DNA from: Streptomyces piniterrae
GTDB lineage: Bacteria > Actinomycetota > Actinomycetes > Streptomycetales > Streptomycetaceae
Assembly: GCF_005048155.1 (NCBI RefSeq)
Contig: NZ_SUMB01000011.1
Coordinates: 278,360-342,359 of the forward strand
Direction of reading: 5' to 3'
DNA: 64,000 bases
The notes beneath the pieces are model-generated. The model did not search any database. It was given only the letters and a program-made list of their open reading frames with translations, and was not told where the DNA came from. Made by a program: the position numbers and the translations under genes. Of the stretch, positions 32,830 to 42,115 are shown piece by piece. Positions within the stretch are counted from its first letter, which is position 1, and each line of letters starts with the position of its first letter.

Positions 32830-33708
32830 TCACGCCGTCGCCGACCGGTACTTGCGCACCGCCAGTGTCCGGAACAGGGCGATGATCACGATGGACCAGA
32901 TGATCGACGCCAGCACCGGATGCTCCATCGGCCAGGCGCCGGTCACCGACTTGGGAACCCCCGGGATGGTGTTGCCGAACAGCTCCCGGGCCGCGGCCAC
33001 CGTCGCGCTGAACGGGTTCCACTCCGCGACATGCTGGAGGAACGTCGGCATGCCGTTGACCGGCACAAAGGCGTTGGAGATGAACGTCAGCGGGAACAGC
33101 CAGATCAGCCCGCCCGAGGTAGCCGCCTCCGGCGTACGCACCGTGAGGCCGATGAGGGCGCCGATCCAGGAGAAGGCGTAGCCGAGCAGGAGGAGCAGGC
33201 AGAAGCCGCTCAGCACCTCGACGATGTTCTCGTGCGTGCGCCAGCCGATCAGCAGCGCCACGACGGCCAGCACGACCAGCGTCAGCGCGGTCTGCACGAG
33301 GTCGGCCAGGGTCCGGCCGGTGAGCACCGCGCCCCGGGACATCGGCAGCGACCGGAACCGGTCGATCAGGCCCTTGTGCATGTCGTCCGCGATGCCCGCG
33401 CCGGCACCCGCCGTGGCGAACGTGACGGTCTGCGCGAAGATGCCGGCCATCAGGAACTCGCGGTACGCCTGGGCGTCGCCCACCGGGGCGCCGGGGATGT
33501 TGATGGAGCCGCCGAAGACGTAGGTGAACAGCACCACGAACATGATCGGCTGGATCAGCCCGAAGATCACCACTTCGGGGATGCGGATCATCCGGATCAG
33601 ATTGCGCTTGGCGACGACCAGGGAGTCGCGCACGGACCGGCCGATGCCGCCGCGTGGCTGTGGGGTCCGGACAGGGGCCTCACCGGCCGCTTCGGTCACC
33701 GTGGTCAC
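32830..33708 (-). CDS. ABC-2 type permease, Drr-like exporter
   Basis: The 292-residue protein has six hydrophobic segments and the ABC-2 permease pattern (RNLIRMIRIPEVVIFGLIQPIMFVVLF at the start, GGLIWLFPLTFISNAFVP late). With the ATPase upstream it should form a DrrAB-like exporter for hydrophobic drugs or lipids. Its start overlaps the ATPase stop by 4 bases, showing coupling. It carries an unusually short, charged N-terminus (TVTEAAGEAPVRTPQPRGG). Confidence 0.9.
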   Translation of the reverse strand: MTTVTEAAGEAPVRTPQPRGGIGRSVRDSLVVAKRNLIRMIRIPEVVIFGLIQPIMFVVLFTYVFGGSINIPGAPVGDAQAYREFLMAGIFAQTVTFATAGAGAGIADDMHKGLIDRFRSLPMSRGAVLTGRTLADLVQTALTLVVLAVVALLIGWRTHENIVEVLSGFCLLLLLGYAFSWIGALIGLTVRTPEAATSGGLIWLFPLTFISNAFVPVNGMPTFLQHVAEWNPFSATVAAARELFGNTIPGVPKSVTGAWPMEHPVLASIIWSIVIIALFRTLAVRKYRSATA

Positions 33709-34757
33709 TTCACAGCCTCCTTCTGCCGGCCGCCCGCGGCGCCCCGGCCCTTCGCACCGCCGGCGCCACCGGAACCGCCGGCACCGCTCTCGTCGCCCGC
33801 GGCGCTCTCGTCCGCGGCCTCGGCGGCATGTCCGGTCAGCGAGATGAACACATCGTCCAGGGTCGGGCGGCGCAGCCCGATGTCGTCGATCTCCACCCCG
33901 CGGGTGTCCAGTTCGCGGATGACCTCGGCGAGCAGCTTGGCGCCGCCGGCCACCGGGACCGTCAGCTTGCGGGTGTGCTCCTCGATCGTGCTCTCGCCCT
34001 TGCCGAAGCCGCGCAGGACCTCGTCGGCGACGGAGAGGTGCTCGGGGGCGTGCACCACGACCTCGACGCGCTCGCCGCCGGTGCGCGCCTTGAGCTGGTC
34101 GGAGGTGCCGCGGGCGATGACCTTGCCGTGGTCGACGACGCAGATGTCATGGGCGAGACGGTCCGCCTCTTCCAGATACTGCGTGGTCAGCAGCAGGGTC
34201 GTGCCGCCGGCGACGAGCTCCTGGATGACGTCCCAGAGCGCCTGGCGGTTGCGCGGGTCCAGGCCGGTGGTCGGCTCGTCCATGAACATCACGGGCGGGC
34301 TGACGACCAGCGCCGCCGCGAGGTCGAGGCGGCGGCGCATACCGCCCGAGTAGGTCTTGGCGGTGCGGTCGGCGGCGTCGGAGAGGTTGAACCGCTCCAG
34401 CAGCTCGCCGGCCCGTCTCTTCGCGTCCCGGCCGCTCATCTGGTAGAGCTGGCCGACCATCATCAGGTTCTCGCGACCGGTCAAGTACTCGTCCACGGCG
34501 GCGAATTGGCCGGAGAGGCCGATCGAGTGGCGCACCCGGTCGGGGTGTGCGAGGACATCGATACCGGCGACCGTCGCCGTGCCGCGGTCCGGCCTGAGCA
34601 GGGTCGTCAGGACCCGTACGGCGGTGGTCTTGCCGGCCCCGTTCGGGCCGAGCATTCCGAGGACGGTTCCTTCGGGAACGTCGAGATCGACACCGTCCAG
34701 TGCCCGCACATCGCCGAAGGTCTTCACCAGACCCTCGGCGTAAATGGCGCCTGGCAT
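33705..34757 (-). CDS. ABC transporter ATPase, daunorubicin-resistance (DrrA) family
   Basis: The 350-residue protein starts at ATG 34757 (MPGAIYAEGLVKTFGDVRAL) with GGGAG upstream. Walker A (GPNGAGKTT), the signature motif (YSGGMRRRLDLAAAL) and Walker B (VMFMDEPTTGLD) are intact. The C-terminal DrrA-type extension is followed by an Ala/Gly/Asp-rich tail of about 35 residues. It powers export through the coupled permease. No resistance target or biosynthetic gene is nearby, so the substrate is unknown. An inverted repeat at 34890 may regulate it. Confidence 0.93.
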   Translation of the reverse strand: MPGAIYAEGLVKTFGDVRALDGVDLDVPEGTVLGMLGPNGAGKTTAVRVLTTLLRPDRGTATVAGIDVLAHPDRVRHSIGLSGQFAAVDEYLTGRENLMMVGQLYQMSGRDAKRRAGELLERFNLSDAADRTAKTYSGGMRRRLDLAAALVVSPPVMFMDEPTTGLDPRNRQALWDVIQELVAGGTTLLLTTQYLEEADRLAHDICVVDHGKVIARGTSDQLKARTGGERVEVVVHAPEHLSVADEVLRGFGKGESTIEEHTRKLTVPVAGGAKLLAEVIRELDTRGVEIDDIGLRRPTLDDVFISLTGHAAEAADESAAGDESGAGGSGGAGGAKGRGAAGGRQKEAVK

Positions 34758-34889
34758 GTGGGTACTCCCATGGCTTGGGTGATTTCCAGGTCGAATCTTA
34801 CGTTTGGCGGTCTTTGTCCGCTTTATGGGCATATGTACGCAACGGGGCGCCACGAATGGCGCAACCCGCAGTCGCGAGAGTACTCCAAA

Positions 34890-34903
34890 CGCGATACATC
34901 GCG
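34890..34903. promoter_or_regulatory. Inverted repeat CGCGAT-AC-ATCGCG upstream of the ABC exporter
   Basis: Perfect 6-bp arms about 135 bp upstream of the ATPase start, in a less GC-rich 285-bp gap. The shape recalls PadR or TetR operators at exporter genes. No regulator gene is adjacent. A -10-like TAAGAT on the minus strand (34795-34800) is possible. Confidence 0.42.
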
Positions 34904-35043
34904 ACACGTATTTCTGGTTTCCGTGAGCGCACGCGTGAGCGGACACGCGTGACCGGCATGCGCACCCAGCGTGGCCCCGAACATGCGTGCGGCGCCACGG
35001 ATTTCCCGCGGCGCCGCACACCCGCCCCTGTGCCCCACCGGGC

Positions 35044-36297
35044 TCACTCCACGAAGAAGTACCCCGCCTCGCGCAGCGCCGCGCTCACCTCGGCGCAGTG
35101 CTCGGGCCCCTTGGTCTCCAGGTGCAGCTCCACCTCCACCTCGGTCAGCCCGAGGCGCGGATCCGTCCGCACATGCCCGACGTCGAGGACGTTCGCGTCG
35201 ACGACGGACAGCACGCCCAGCAGGTTCGCCAGCGCCCCCGGCCGGTCCGTCAGCCGCAGCCGCAGCGAGAGATAGCGGCCCGCGGCGGCCATACCGTGCC
35301 GCAGGATGCGTTGCATCAGCAGCGGGTCGACGTTCCCCCCGGACAGCACCGCGACCACCGGCCCAGGGAAGGACTTCGGGTGCGACAGCAGCGCCGCCAC
35401 CGGGCTCGCCCCGGCCGGCTCCACCACCAGCTTCGCCCGCTCCAGGCACAGCAGCAGCGCACTGGAGAGCTCGTCCTCGGAGACCGTACGGACCTCGTCC
35501 ACCAGCTCCTCGACGATCCCGAACGGCACATCGCCGGGCCGCCCCACCTTGATGCCGTCCGCCATCGTCGACAGCCCGTCGACCACCACCGGACGCCCGG
35601 CCGCCAGCGACGGCGGATAGCAGGCGGCGCCCGCCGCCTGCACCCCGATGACCCGCACATCCGGGCGCAGCGCCTTCACCGCCAGCGCGACGCCCGCCGC
35701 CAGCCCGCCGCCGCCGATCCCCACGACGATGCTGCGCACCTCGGGGCACTGTTCGAGGATCTCCAGGCCGACCGTGCCCTGGCCCGCGATGATGTCGCGG
35801 TGGTCGAAGGGGTGGATGAAGACCGCGCCGGTCTCCCGCGCGTACTCCTCGGCGGCCGCCAGCGTCTCGTCCACGACCTGGCCGTGCAGCCGCACCTCGG
35901 CGCCGTACTCGCGGGTCGCGGAGACCTTCGGCAGGGGCGCACCGACCGGCATGAACACCGTCGAGTGCACACCCAGCAGGGACGCCGCCAGTGCCACGCC
36001 CTGCGCGTGGTTGCCCGCGCTCGCCGCCACCACACCGGCCGCCCGCTCCTGCGGGGTGAGCCCGGCGATCCGCACGTAGGCGCCGCGGATCTTGAAGGAG
36101 CCGGTGCGCTGGAGGTTCTCGCACTTGAGGTGCACCGGGGCGCCGACCAGCCCGGACAGATAGCGGCTGCCCTCCATGGCGGTGGCCCGGGCGACGCCGG
36201 AGAGCATCTTGTGCGCGTCACGCACGTCATCGACCGTGATCGCGGGGAGCGCGGCAGCGGCGGACCGGTGCGACGTACGAGGCGTGTGATCTGCCAT
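35044..36297 (-). CDS. ilvA: Threonine ammonia-lyase with C-terminal ACT domain
   Basis: The enzyme deaminates threonine to 2-oxobutanoate, the first step to isoleucine. The 417-residue product starts at ATG 36297 (MADHTPRTSH). The PLP lysine is Lys69 in GSFKIRGA; the phosphate-binding loop is GIGGGGLAAG. A single ACT domain from about 335 (LRLTDRPGALANLLG) suggests allosteric control. The size and single ACT domain match the shorter (TdcB/IlvA-like) form found in actinomycetes. It is divergent from the MarR gene with a 190-bp gap. Confidence 0.93.
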   Translation of the reverse strand: MADHTPRTSHRSAAAALPAITVDDVRDAHKMLSGVARATAMEGSRYLSGLVGAPVHLKCENLQRTGSFKIRGAYVRIAGLTPQERAAGVVAASAGNHAQGVALAASLLGVHSTVFMPVGAPLPKVSATREYGAEVRLHGQVVDETLAAAEEYARETGAVFIHPFDHRDIIAGQGTVGLEILEQCPEVRSIVVGIGGGGLAAGVALAVKALRPDVRVIGVQAAGAACYPPSLAAGRPVVVDGLSTMADGIKVGRPGDVPFGIVEELVDEVRTVSEDELSSALLLCLERAKLVVEPAGASPVAALLSHPKSFPGPVVAVLSGGNVDPLLMQRILRHGMAAAGRYLSLRLRLTDRPGALANLLGVLSVVDANVLDVGHVRTDPRLGLTEVEVELHLETKGPEHCAEVSAALREAGYFFVE

Positions 36298-36487
36298 GCC
36301 GCCAGTCTCGCAGTTCGTCCGCGTACCGGCCTTTCCGTCCCGATGGCCGGACACCGCCCCCCGGGAGGCGCGGATCGCGGGCTCCGGACGGCGCTTTATC
36401 GGATTGCGCAGCGCCGGTACGGTCCGCGCCGGGTCCGCGTACTCTGTCCTCCAATCCGTACGCATCCCATGAAGCGAGCACCCGGCC

Positions 36488-37006
36488 ATGCCCACCTCTT
36501 CGGACATGACGACCCACACCGATCCCGCTGTTCTCGACGCGCTGCAGCACCAAGTGGCCGTCTTCGCCCGCCGCGCAGAACAGAGCCGGCTCGGCGGCGT
36601 CGGGCAGGCGCGCAACTCCATGGACCGCGCCGCCTACCTGCTGCTCAACCGCCTGGACCAGGAAGGCCCGATGGGCGTCAAGGCCCTCGCCGCCGGTATG
36701 GGCATCGACTCCTCGACGGTCACCCGGCAGGTCGCCCCGCTGGTCGACTCCGGGCTGGTCAGCCGTGCCACGCACCCCGAGGACGGCCGGGCCGTGGTCC
36801 TACAGCTGTCCGAACGCGGCTGCTCCCGCCTGGAAGAGGTACGGGCCTCGCGCCGCGCGCTGATGGCCCTGGTGACGGAGGGCTGGTCCGAGGAGGACCG
36901 GGACGCGTTCTGCACGCTGCTGACGCGGTTCAACACCTCGCTCGCCACGATCACCGCGTCGCTGGGCCCTGCCGGACCGCTCGGCCCGGCGGGAACCGCG
37001 TCCTGA
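36488..37006 (+). CDS. MarR-family transcriptional regulator
   Basis: The 172-residue protein has the MarR winged helix: the recognition part GIDSSTVTRQVAPLVDSGLVSR and the wing HPEDGRAVVLQLSERG. It starts at ATG 36488 (MPTSSDMTTH) or ATG 36506. The C-terminal tail is Gly/Pro-rich. It is divergent from ilvA, so it may regulate that gene or itself; no clear palindrome was found in the gap. Confidence 0.92.
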   Translation: MPTSSDMTTHTDPAVLDALQHQVAVFARRAEQSRLGGVGQARNSMDRAAYLLLNRLDQEGPMGVKALAAGMGIDSSTVTRQVAPLVDSGLVSRATHPEDGRAVVLQLSERGCSRLEEVRASRRALMALVTEGWSEEDRDAFCTLLTRFNTSLATITASLGPAGPLGPAGTAS

Positions 37007-37181
37007 CACCCGGCGCACGACGGGCCGGCTGCCGCCTGCCGCCGCCCTGCTGACGGGCGAGCAGGAGCACCGACCCGGCACGGCCGCACACGAGTTGCCG
37101 ACCGTTCCCCCGCCGGTCACCACCCCTCCCCTGGAGGCATGGTGACCGACGGGGTTCTCAACGGACCGCCCGGCGGACCGT

Positions 37182-38345
37182 CTAGCCCAGCGCCTGCGCG
37201 AGGTCGGCCAGCAGGTCGTCGACGGACTCGATGCCGACCGACACCCGTACGAGGTCGCCGGGGACCTCCAGCGCCGAACCGGCCGTCGAGGCGTGCGTCA
37301 TCCGCCCCGGGTGCTCGATCAGCGACTCGACGCCGCCCAGCGACTCACCGAGGGTGAACAGCTGCGCCCGGTTGCAGACCTCCACGGCCGCCTCCTCGCC
37401 GCCCGCGACCTGGAACGACACCATGCCGCCGAAGGAACGCATCTGCTTGGCGGCGACCTCGTGGCCGGGGTGCTCGGCCAGCCCCGGGTAGTAGACGCGG
37501 GTCACCTTGTTGTGCGCGGTCAGCAGCTCCGCGATCCGGGCCGCGTTGGCGCTGTGCCGGTCCATCCGTACGGCCAGCGTCTTGATGCCGCGCATCACCA
37601 GCCAGGCGTCGAAGGGGCCGGCGACCGCACCCATCGCGTTCTGGTGGTAGGCGAGTTCCTCGCCGAGGGTGTCGTCGTTGACGACCAGGGCGCCGCCGAC
37701 GACGTCGGAGTGCCCGCCCATGTACTTGGTCGTGGAGTAGACCACCACGTCCGCGCCGAGGGCCAGCGGCTGCTGGAGGTAGGGGCTGGCGAAGGTGTTG
37801 TCGACGACGAGCTTGGCGCCGGCGTCCCGGGCGACGCCCGCCAGCGCCGCGATGTCGCTGATGCCGAGCAGCGGGTTGCTGGGCGTCTCCACCCAGATCG
37901 CCTTCGTACGGGGCCGCAGCGCGGCGCGTACCGCCTGCGGGTCGGAGGTGTCGGCGACCGACCACTCCACACCCCATCGCTCGACGACCTTCGAGAACAG
38001 TCGGAAGGTGCCGCCGTAGGCGTCATTGGGGATGATCACGTGGTCGCCGGGGGCGAGCAGGGTCCGCAGCAGGCAGTCCTCGGCGGCGAGACCGGAGGCG
38101 AAGGCCAGGCCACGGCGGCCGCCGTCGAGGGCCGCGAGGTTCTCCTCCAGAGCGGTACGCGTCGGGTTGGCGCTGCGGCTGTACTCGTAGCCGCCGCGCA
38201 GCCCGCCGACACCGTCCTGCTTGTACGTGGACACCTGGTAGATGGGCGGAACCACCGCGCCCGTGGCCGGGTCGGCTTCCTGACCTGCGTGGATCGCGAG
38301 GGTTTCGAAATGCTGGTGGTGGCGCTCGTCGCGCTGATCGCTCAT
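37182..38345 (-). CDS. metB: Cystathionine gamma-synthase / gamma-lyase family enzyme
   Basis: The 387-residue protein is a Cys/Met-metabolism PLP enzyme with the lysine at Lys207 in YSTTKYMGGHSD, plus YEYSRSANPTRTALE and a late SLGGVESLIEHP. It joins cysteine to an activated homoserine to form cystathionine, or runs the reverse gamma-cleavage. In actinomycetes the gene beside msrA and ilvA is usually called metB. Sequence alone cannot separate synthase from lyase. It is divergent from the TPR-like protein gene. Confidence 0.9.
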   Translation of the reverse strand: MSDQRDERHHQHFETLAIHAGQEADPATGAVVPPIYQVSTYKQDGVGGLRGGYEYSRSANPTRTALEENLAALDGGRRGLAFASGLAAEDCLLRTLLAPGDHVIIPNDAYGGTFRLFSKVVERWGVEWSVADTSDPQAVRAALRPRTKAIWVETPSNPLLGISDIAALAGVARDAGAKLVVDNTFASPYLQQPLALGADVVVYSTTKYMGGHSDVVGGALVVNDDTLGEELAYHQNAMGAVAGPFDAWLVMRGIKTLAVRMDRHSANAARIAELLTAHNKVTRVYYPGLAEHPGHEVAAKQMRSFGGMVSFQVAGGEEAAVEVCNRAQLFTLGESLGGVESLIEHPGRMTHASTAGSALEVPGDLVRVSVGIESVDDLLADLAQALG

Positions 38346-38510
38346 GCCTGCCGAGGGTAGCCGCCTCCGGCGATTCTGGAACTTTCTGGTTCTCTGGATA
38401 GTGGATACCTACGAGGAACCGCCGCACCACCGCACACTGGTTCCCCGCACGGCACCACCCGCCCGCACACCCCCGACCGCCCGCCAGGCCCTCCGACAGG
38501 GACACACCAC

Positions 38511-39668
38511 ATGGACGCTCTGCTGGTTCTCTTCGCCGCGATCACCCTCGGCGGTTTCGTCTTCCTGCCCTGGATGCGGCGCCGACGGGCCGCCCAGCAC
38601 ACCCGGCAGGGCCTGGTGGTGGCGGCGGACCCGATGGCGGGCTACGGCTTCGTACCGCTCGACCAGCTCGACGTACGCCTGCCGGGACCCGACCAGGAGC
38701 TCGACGACGCGCTGGCCGAGATGCGCCGTACGCACGACTGGCGGCCGGCCGCCGAGTTGCTGAAGTCCACCGGCGACAACTGGGAGCTGCGCTGGCAGCG
38801 GGTCCAGACGCTGGCCGGGGCGGCCGCGTTCGAGCTGGCCCAGGAGACGGCGGACCAGGAGCGGCCCGGGGCCGCGGCGCCGGGCGGCGGCGGCCGCACC
38901 GGCGGCATCTGGCTGCGGACCTGGCGCAACGAGGCACCCAAGGACCCGGGCGGGGCCCAGACCCACGCCCAGTTCCTGGTCGTCCAGGCCCTGCGCGACC
39001 CCGGTTCGCAGGACTTCCGCATGATCCTCGAAGAGGCCCGTACGGTCTGCGAGGAGGCGCGGCTGCTGGCCCCCGGCAGCCCCGTCCCGTACCTGACCGA
39101 GCTGACCGTCGCCCGCGGCCTGGGCGACCGCAAGGCCGACTACGAAGCCCTCTGGTCCAAGGTCACCCAGCGCGCCCCGCACCACATGGGCGCGCACCTG
39201 GCCGCGCTCCCTTACTGGTCGGAGAAGTGGCACGGCTCCCGCGAGGAGGCCGAGGCGTTCGCCGAGCGCGCCGCCGCCGACGCCCCGGCCGGCACGCTCC
39301 TCCCGGCCCTCCCCCTCTTCGCGGTCTACGAGCACCTTCCCGAGGCCAACCTGGTCCGCAGCCTCTACCAGAGCTCGGTGGTGGAGCGCGCCATCGAAGG
39401 CGCCCACTTCGCGCTGAGCGAGGCCCCCGCCGACCACCCGATGGCGCCGCACGTCCGCCATCTCCTGGTCTGGTTCCTGGTCCGCGCGGAGCGCTACGCC
39501 GAGGCGATGGAACAGCTCCGCCTGGTCGACGGACACGTGGGCGCCGTCCCGTGGTCCTACGGCCGCAGCCCCGCCGCCGAGTACGCCGCGTACCGCGCGC
39601 AGGCCATTGCCGGCTGGGAACAGCTGGGCGGCACGTCGGCGGGCTTCCCCTCACCACCCGAGCACTGA
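38511..39668 (+). CDS. Membrane-anchored TPR-like hypothetical protein
   Basis: The 385-residue protein begins with a membrane helix (MDALLVLFAAITLGGFVFLP) and an RRRR stop-transfer signal, so the bulk lies in the cytoplasm. The rest is alpha-helical and looks like degenerate tetratricopeptide repeats (WRPAAELLKS, LRWQRVQTLAGAA, AERYAEAMEQLRLVD). No catalytic motif is seen. It resembles conserved Streptomyces proteins of unknown function between metB and msrA. The nearest purine-rich stretch before the ATG is weak. Confidence 0.82.
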   Translation: MDALLVLFAAITLGGFVFLPWMRRRRAAQHTRQGLVVAADPMAGYGFVPLDQLDVRLPGPDQELDDALAEMRRTHDWRPAAELLKSTGDNWELRWQRVQTLAGAAAFELAQETADQERPGAAAPGGGGRTGGIWLRTWRNEAPKDPGGAQTHAQFLVVQALRDPGSQDFRMILEEARTVCEEARLLAPGSPVPYLTELTVARGLGDRKADYEALWSKVTQRAPHHMGAHLAALPYWSEKWHGSREEAEAFAERAAADAPAGTLLPALPLFAVYEHLPEANLVRSLYQSSVVERAIEGAHFALSEAPADHPMAPHVRHLLVWFLVRAERYAEAMEQLRLVDGHVGAVPWSYGRSPAAEYAAYRAQAIAGWEQLGGTSAGFPSPPEH

Positions 39669-39776
39669 GCCCGTCCGACGGGTGAGGTCCGCATACCCGG
39701 AATACCTCCCACGACGAAAGCGTTCCCCCGCTAGTCCTCGGCTGGTCCTCCTTCTCCCTCCCTGGAGCTTGATCCC

Positions 39777-40457
39777 ATGCTGTTCTCCCGCTTCAAGACC
39801 CACCTCCCGACCCCCGAGGAAGCGCTGAAGGGCCGCGCCGAACGGGACTTCACCGTCCCCGACCGGCACACCGTCCTCGGCAACCCGCTGCTCGGCCCGT
39901 ACCCCGAGGGCCTGGAGATCGCCGACTTCGGGCTGGGCTGCTTCTGGGGCGCCGAGCGGAAGTTCTGGCAGGCGGACGGCGTCTGGACCACCCTCGTCGG
40001 CTACCAGGGCGGCCACACCCCGAACCCCACCTACGAAGAGGTCTGCAGCGGCCACACCGGCCACACCGAGGCCGTCCGAGTCGTCTACGACCCGGCCGTC
40101 GTCCCGTACACCGCGCTCCTCAAACTCTTCTGGGAGTCCCACGACCCCACCCAGGGCTTCCGCCAGGGCAACGACGTCGGCACCCAGTACCGCTCCGCCG
40201 TCTACACCCACTCCCCCGCCCAGCAACAGGCCGCCGAAGCCTCCCGCGACGCCTACCGCACCGTCCTCCGCGACTCCGGCTACACCGACATCACCACCGA
40301 AATCCTCCCGGCCGACCCGGCCCGCCCCTTCTATCCGGCCGAGGGCTATCACCAGCAGTACCTCGACAAGAACCCGGCGGGGTACTGCGGAATCGGGGGG
40401 ACGGGAGTGAGCTGCCCGGTGGGGGTGGCACCCGCCCCGGAAGTCACGGATCAGTAG
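39777..40457 (+). CDS. msrA: Peptide methionine-(S)-S-oxide reductase
   Basis: The enzyme repairs oxidised methionine in proteins. The 226-residue product has the catalytic Cys55 in GCFWGAERKFW, the GGHTPNPTYEEVCSGHTGH core and likely resolving Cys residues at the end (GYCGIGGTGVSCP). Length and the N-terminal extension match actinobacterial MsrA. It has its own GGAG-like site. It sits downstream of the TPR-like protein gene, 108 bp apart. Confidence 0.96.
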   Translation: MLFSRFKTHLPTPEEALKGRAERDFTVPDRHTVLGNPLLGPYPEGLEIADFGLGCFWGAERKFWQADGVWTTLVGYQGGHTPNPTYEEVCSGHTGHTEAVRVVYDPAVVPYTALLKLFWESHDPTQGFRQGNDVGTQYRSAVYTHSPAQQQAAEASRDAYRTVLRDSGYTDITTEILPADPARPFYPAEGYHQQYLDKNPAGYCGIGGTGVSCPVGVAPAPEVTDQ

Positions 40458-40587
40458 ACCGCTCCCTCCAAGCCGGTCCAGGCGCGGGCAGCCACACTGC
40501 CTCTGCCTCACTCGTTCGAGCGGAGGGAGAGCACTCGTGCCGGATACGCTGACGCAAGGGATCAGAATCACGCCCATGGGAGTAGCC

Positions 40588-40941
40588 ATGACCACCTCCG
40601 CCGCTGGGCAGCCACTCATTCCCCAGCCCCCTGCCACGGTTGCCGCACTGCGGCAGGCGATCAGTCAGATCGCGCCCGCAGCGCTGCCGGCTTTCACACG
40701 GGAGTTGGACCAAGCGGCCGACCAGTCCCGGCAGGGCTCCGACCTGGCACCGCTCCAGCGGTTCATCGCCCAGTGGGCCGCCTACGTCCACATCCAGCGT
40801 CAGCCCGACGCGGCAGCGGACCTCCGCCGGTGGGAGAACGCCGCCGAATCGGGCGACGCGGCTCAGGCACGACAGGCCGCCTCCGAGATCGGCCGGATCC
40901 TGGACGAAGCCCACGCCGCTATCGGCCTCCCGGCCCGGTGA
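40588..40941 (+). CDS. DUF6247-type protein, probable antitoxin
   Basis: The 117-residue protein starts at ATG 40588 (MTTSAAGQPL) with GGGAG 6 bp upstream; an ATG at 40537 is open but lacks this. The pattern (VAALRQAISQIAPAALPAF, APLQRFIAQWAAYVHIQRQP) fits DUF6247, small helical Streptomyces proteins usually encoded just before a small partner gene. Its TGA overlaps the GTG of the next gene (GTGA), which is typical of toxin-antitoxin pairs. No DNA-binding motif is obvious. The antitoxin role is inferred from gene order. Confidence 0.72.
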   Translation: MTTSAAGQPLIPQPPATVAALRQAISQIAPAALPAFTRELDQAADQSRQGSDLAPLQRFIAQWAAYVHIQRQPDAAADLRRWENAAESGDAAQARQAASEIGRILDEAHAAIGLPAR

Positions 40942-41210
40942 GCGCGGACTGGCACTGGGATTACGACCCCGACCACGAACATGTGGCGGGCGGCATCCCC
41001 GGTCACGTGGTGGCGGAAGTGGAACGTCTGGCCAGCCAGCTCGTAGACCTTGCTAGGACGGGCATCGACGTCAGCGATTTCGGCAACGGTCCCCGACCGG
41101 GAGGCCTGCGCCGCATGGACGCCGCCGGCGGCTGGTTCTACTTCCTCGTGGCGCCGCGTGCCACGCTGATCATCATCGTCCGCATCGTGCCACCGTTCGA
41201 CGCGCTGTAG
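40938..41210 (+). CDS. Small protein, probable toxin of the DUF6247 pair
   Basis: The 90-residue product starts at GTG 40938 (VSADWHWDYDPDHEH), overlapping the DUF6247 stop. It ends with hydrophobic strands WFYFLVAPRATLIIIVRIVPP, which recall the beta-sheet of RelE/ParE-like toxins. No catalytic signature can be assigned. A longer reading from 40773 lies inside the partner gene in another frame and is rejected. The role rests on the coupled layout. Confidence 0.66.
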   Translation: MSADWHWDYDPDHEHVAGGIPGHVVAEVERLASQLVDLARTGIDVSDFGNGPRPGGLRRMDAAGGWFYFLVAPRATLIIIVRIVPPFDAL

Positions 41211-41247
41211 CCGGCACCACCGAAGCATCTTGCATGCCTGAGGTGAC

Positions 41248-42033
41248 TTGGCACGCAAGCCCCGTAGGGACGGCGGTCAAGCCAAAAGCCCCATCGGGGA
41301 CGAACGGGGGTCGGTCGTGCCCGACGGGGATCGCGCCACCACCGGAAGCGAGCGAGTCGCTGCCGACCACTTCAGTACGTCAGCGACCTCTGGGACCCTT
41401 GGCGCGCGGAGGACCGAGCGCCTGGCGGAGTTGGTGGCCCGGATCGAGAAGGCGGGTGGCACGGCCGTGCGGATCCGCACCGACGTGACCCGGCGGGAGG
41501 ACCTGCACGCCCTGGTCGCGCTGGCCGCCGAGCGCTTCGGCCGGCTCGACGTCCTGGTCGGCAACGCGGGGGTCGGCACCATCTCGCCTCTTGATGACCT
41601 GCGCGTCGAGGAGTGGGACCACATGGTCGACGTCAACGTGAAGGGCGTGTTGCACGGCATCGCCGCCGCGCTGCCGGTCTTCCGCGCACAGGGCACCGGG
41701 CACTTCGTCACCACCGCCTCCACGGCCGCCTTCCGCGTCGTCCCCGCCATGGCGGTCTACGCCGGCACCAAGTTCGCGGTCCGGGCCCTCTGCGAAGGGC
41801 TGCGCCAGGAGGCCGGCGACTGTCTGCGGGTGACCACCGTCTCGCCCGGTGCCACCGCCACCGACTTCGCCGAGGCGTCCACCAACAGCCGGGTCCGAGC
41901 GGAGATCACGAGGATGCGGGACGACATCGGCATACCGCCCGACGCGATCGCCCGCACCATCGCGTTCGCCATCGAACAGCCCGCCACGGTCGACGTGAAC
42001 GAGATCGTCGTCCGCCCCACCGCCCAGAGCTGA
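41248..42033 (+). pseudogene. SDR-family oxidoreductase lacking its nucleotide-binding N-terminus
   Basis: From about 41396 the frame reads as a normal short-chain dehydrogenase: LGARRTERLAELVARIEKAGG, DVTRREDL, GRLDVLVGNAG, the catalytic Ser/Tyr/Lys set (TTASTAAF, YAGTKFAV) and VSPGATATDF. The usual first 35-40 residues with TGxxxGIG are missing. Before that point the frame has unrelated, low-quality sequence (MARKPRRDGGQAKSP) and no ribosome site. I read this as a 5'-deleted gene fused to foreign sequence. The body is otherwise uninterrupted, so the loss may be recent. Confidence 0.72.
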
Positions 42034-42115
42034 CCTCTGTGCCTCCCCCCGGCCGAATGCCCGGTGCCCGGTGGCTGGAGTGGAACATTGGGCTCCGTGG
42101 GGGAAGGCTGGGAGC

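Noticed and set aside
38346..38510. Possible methionine-related riboswitch upstream of metB
   Set aside because: No SAM or cobalamin riboswitch core helices or conserved loops could be drawn by eye in this 165-bp gap.
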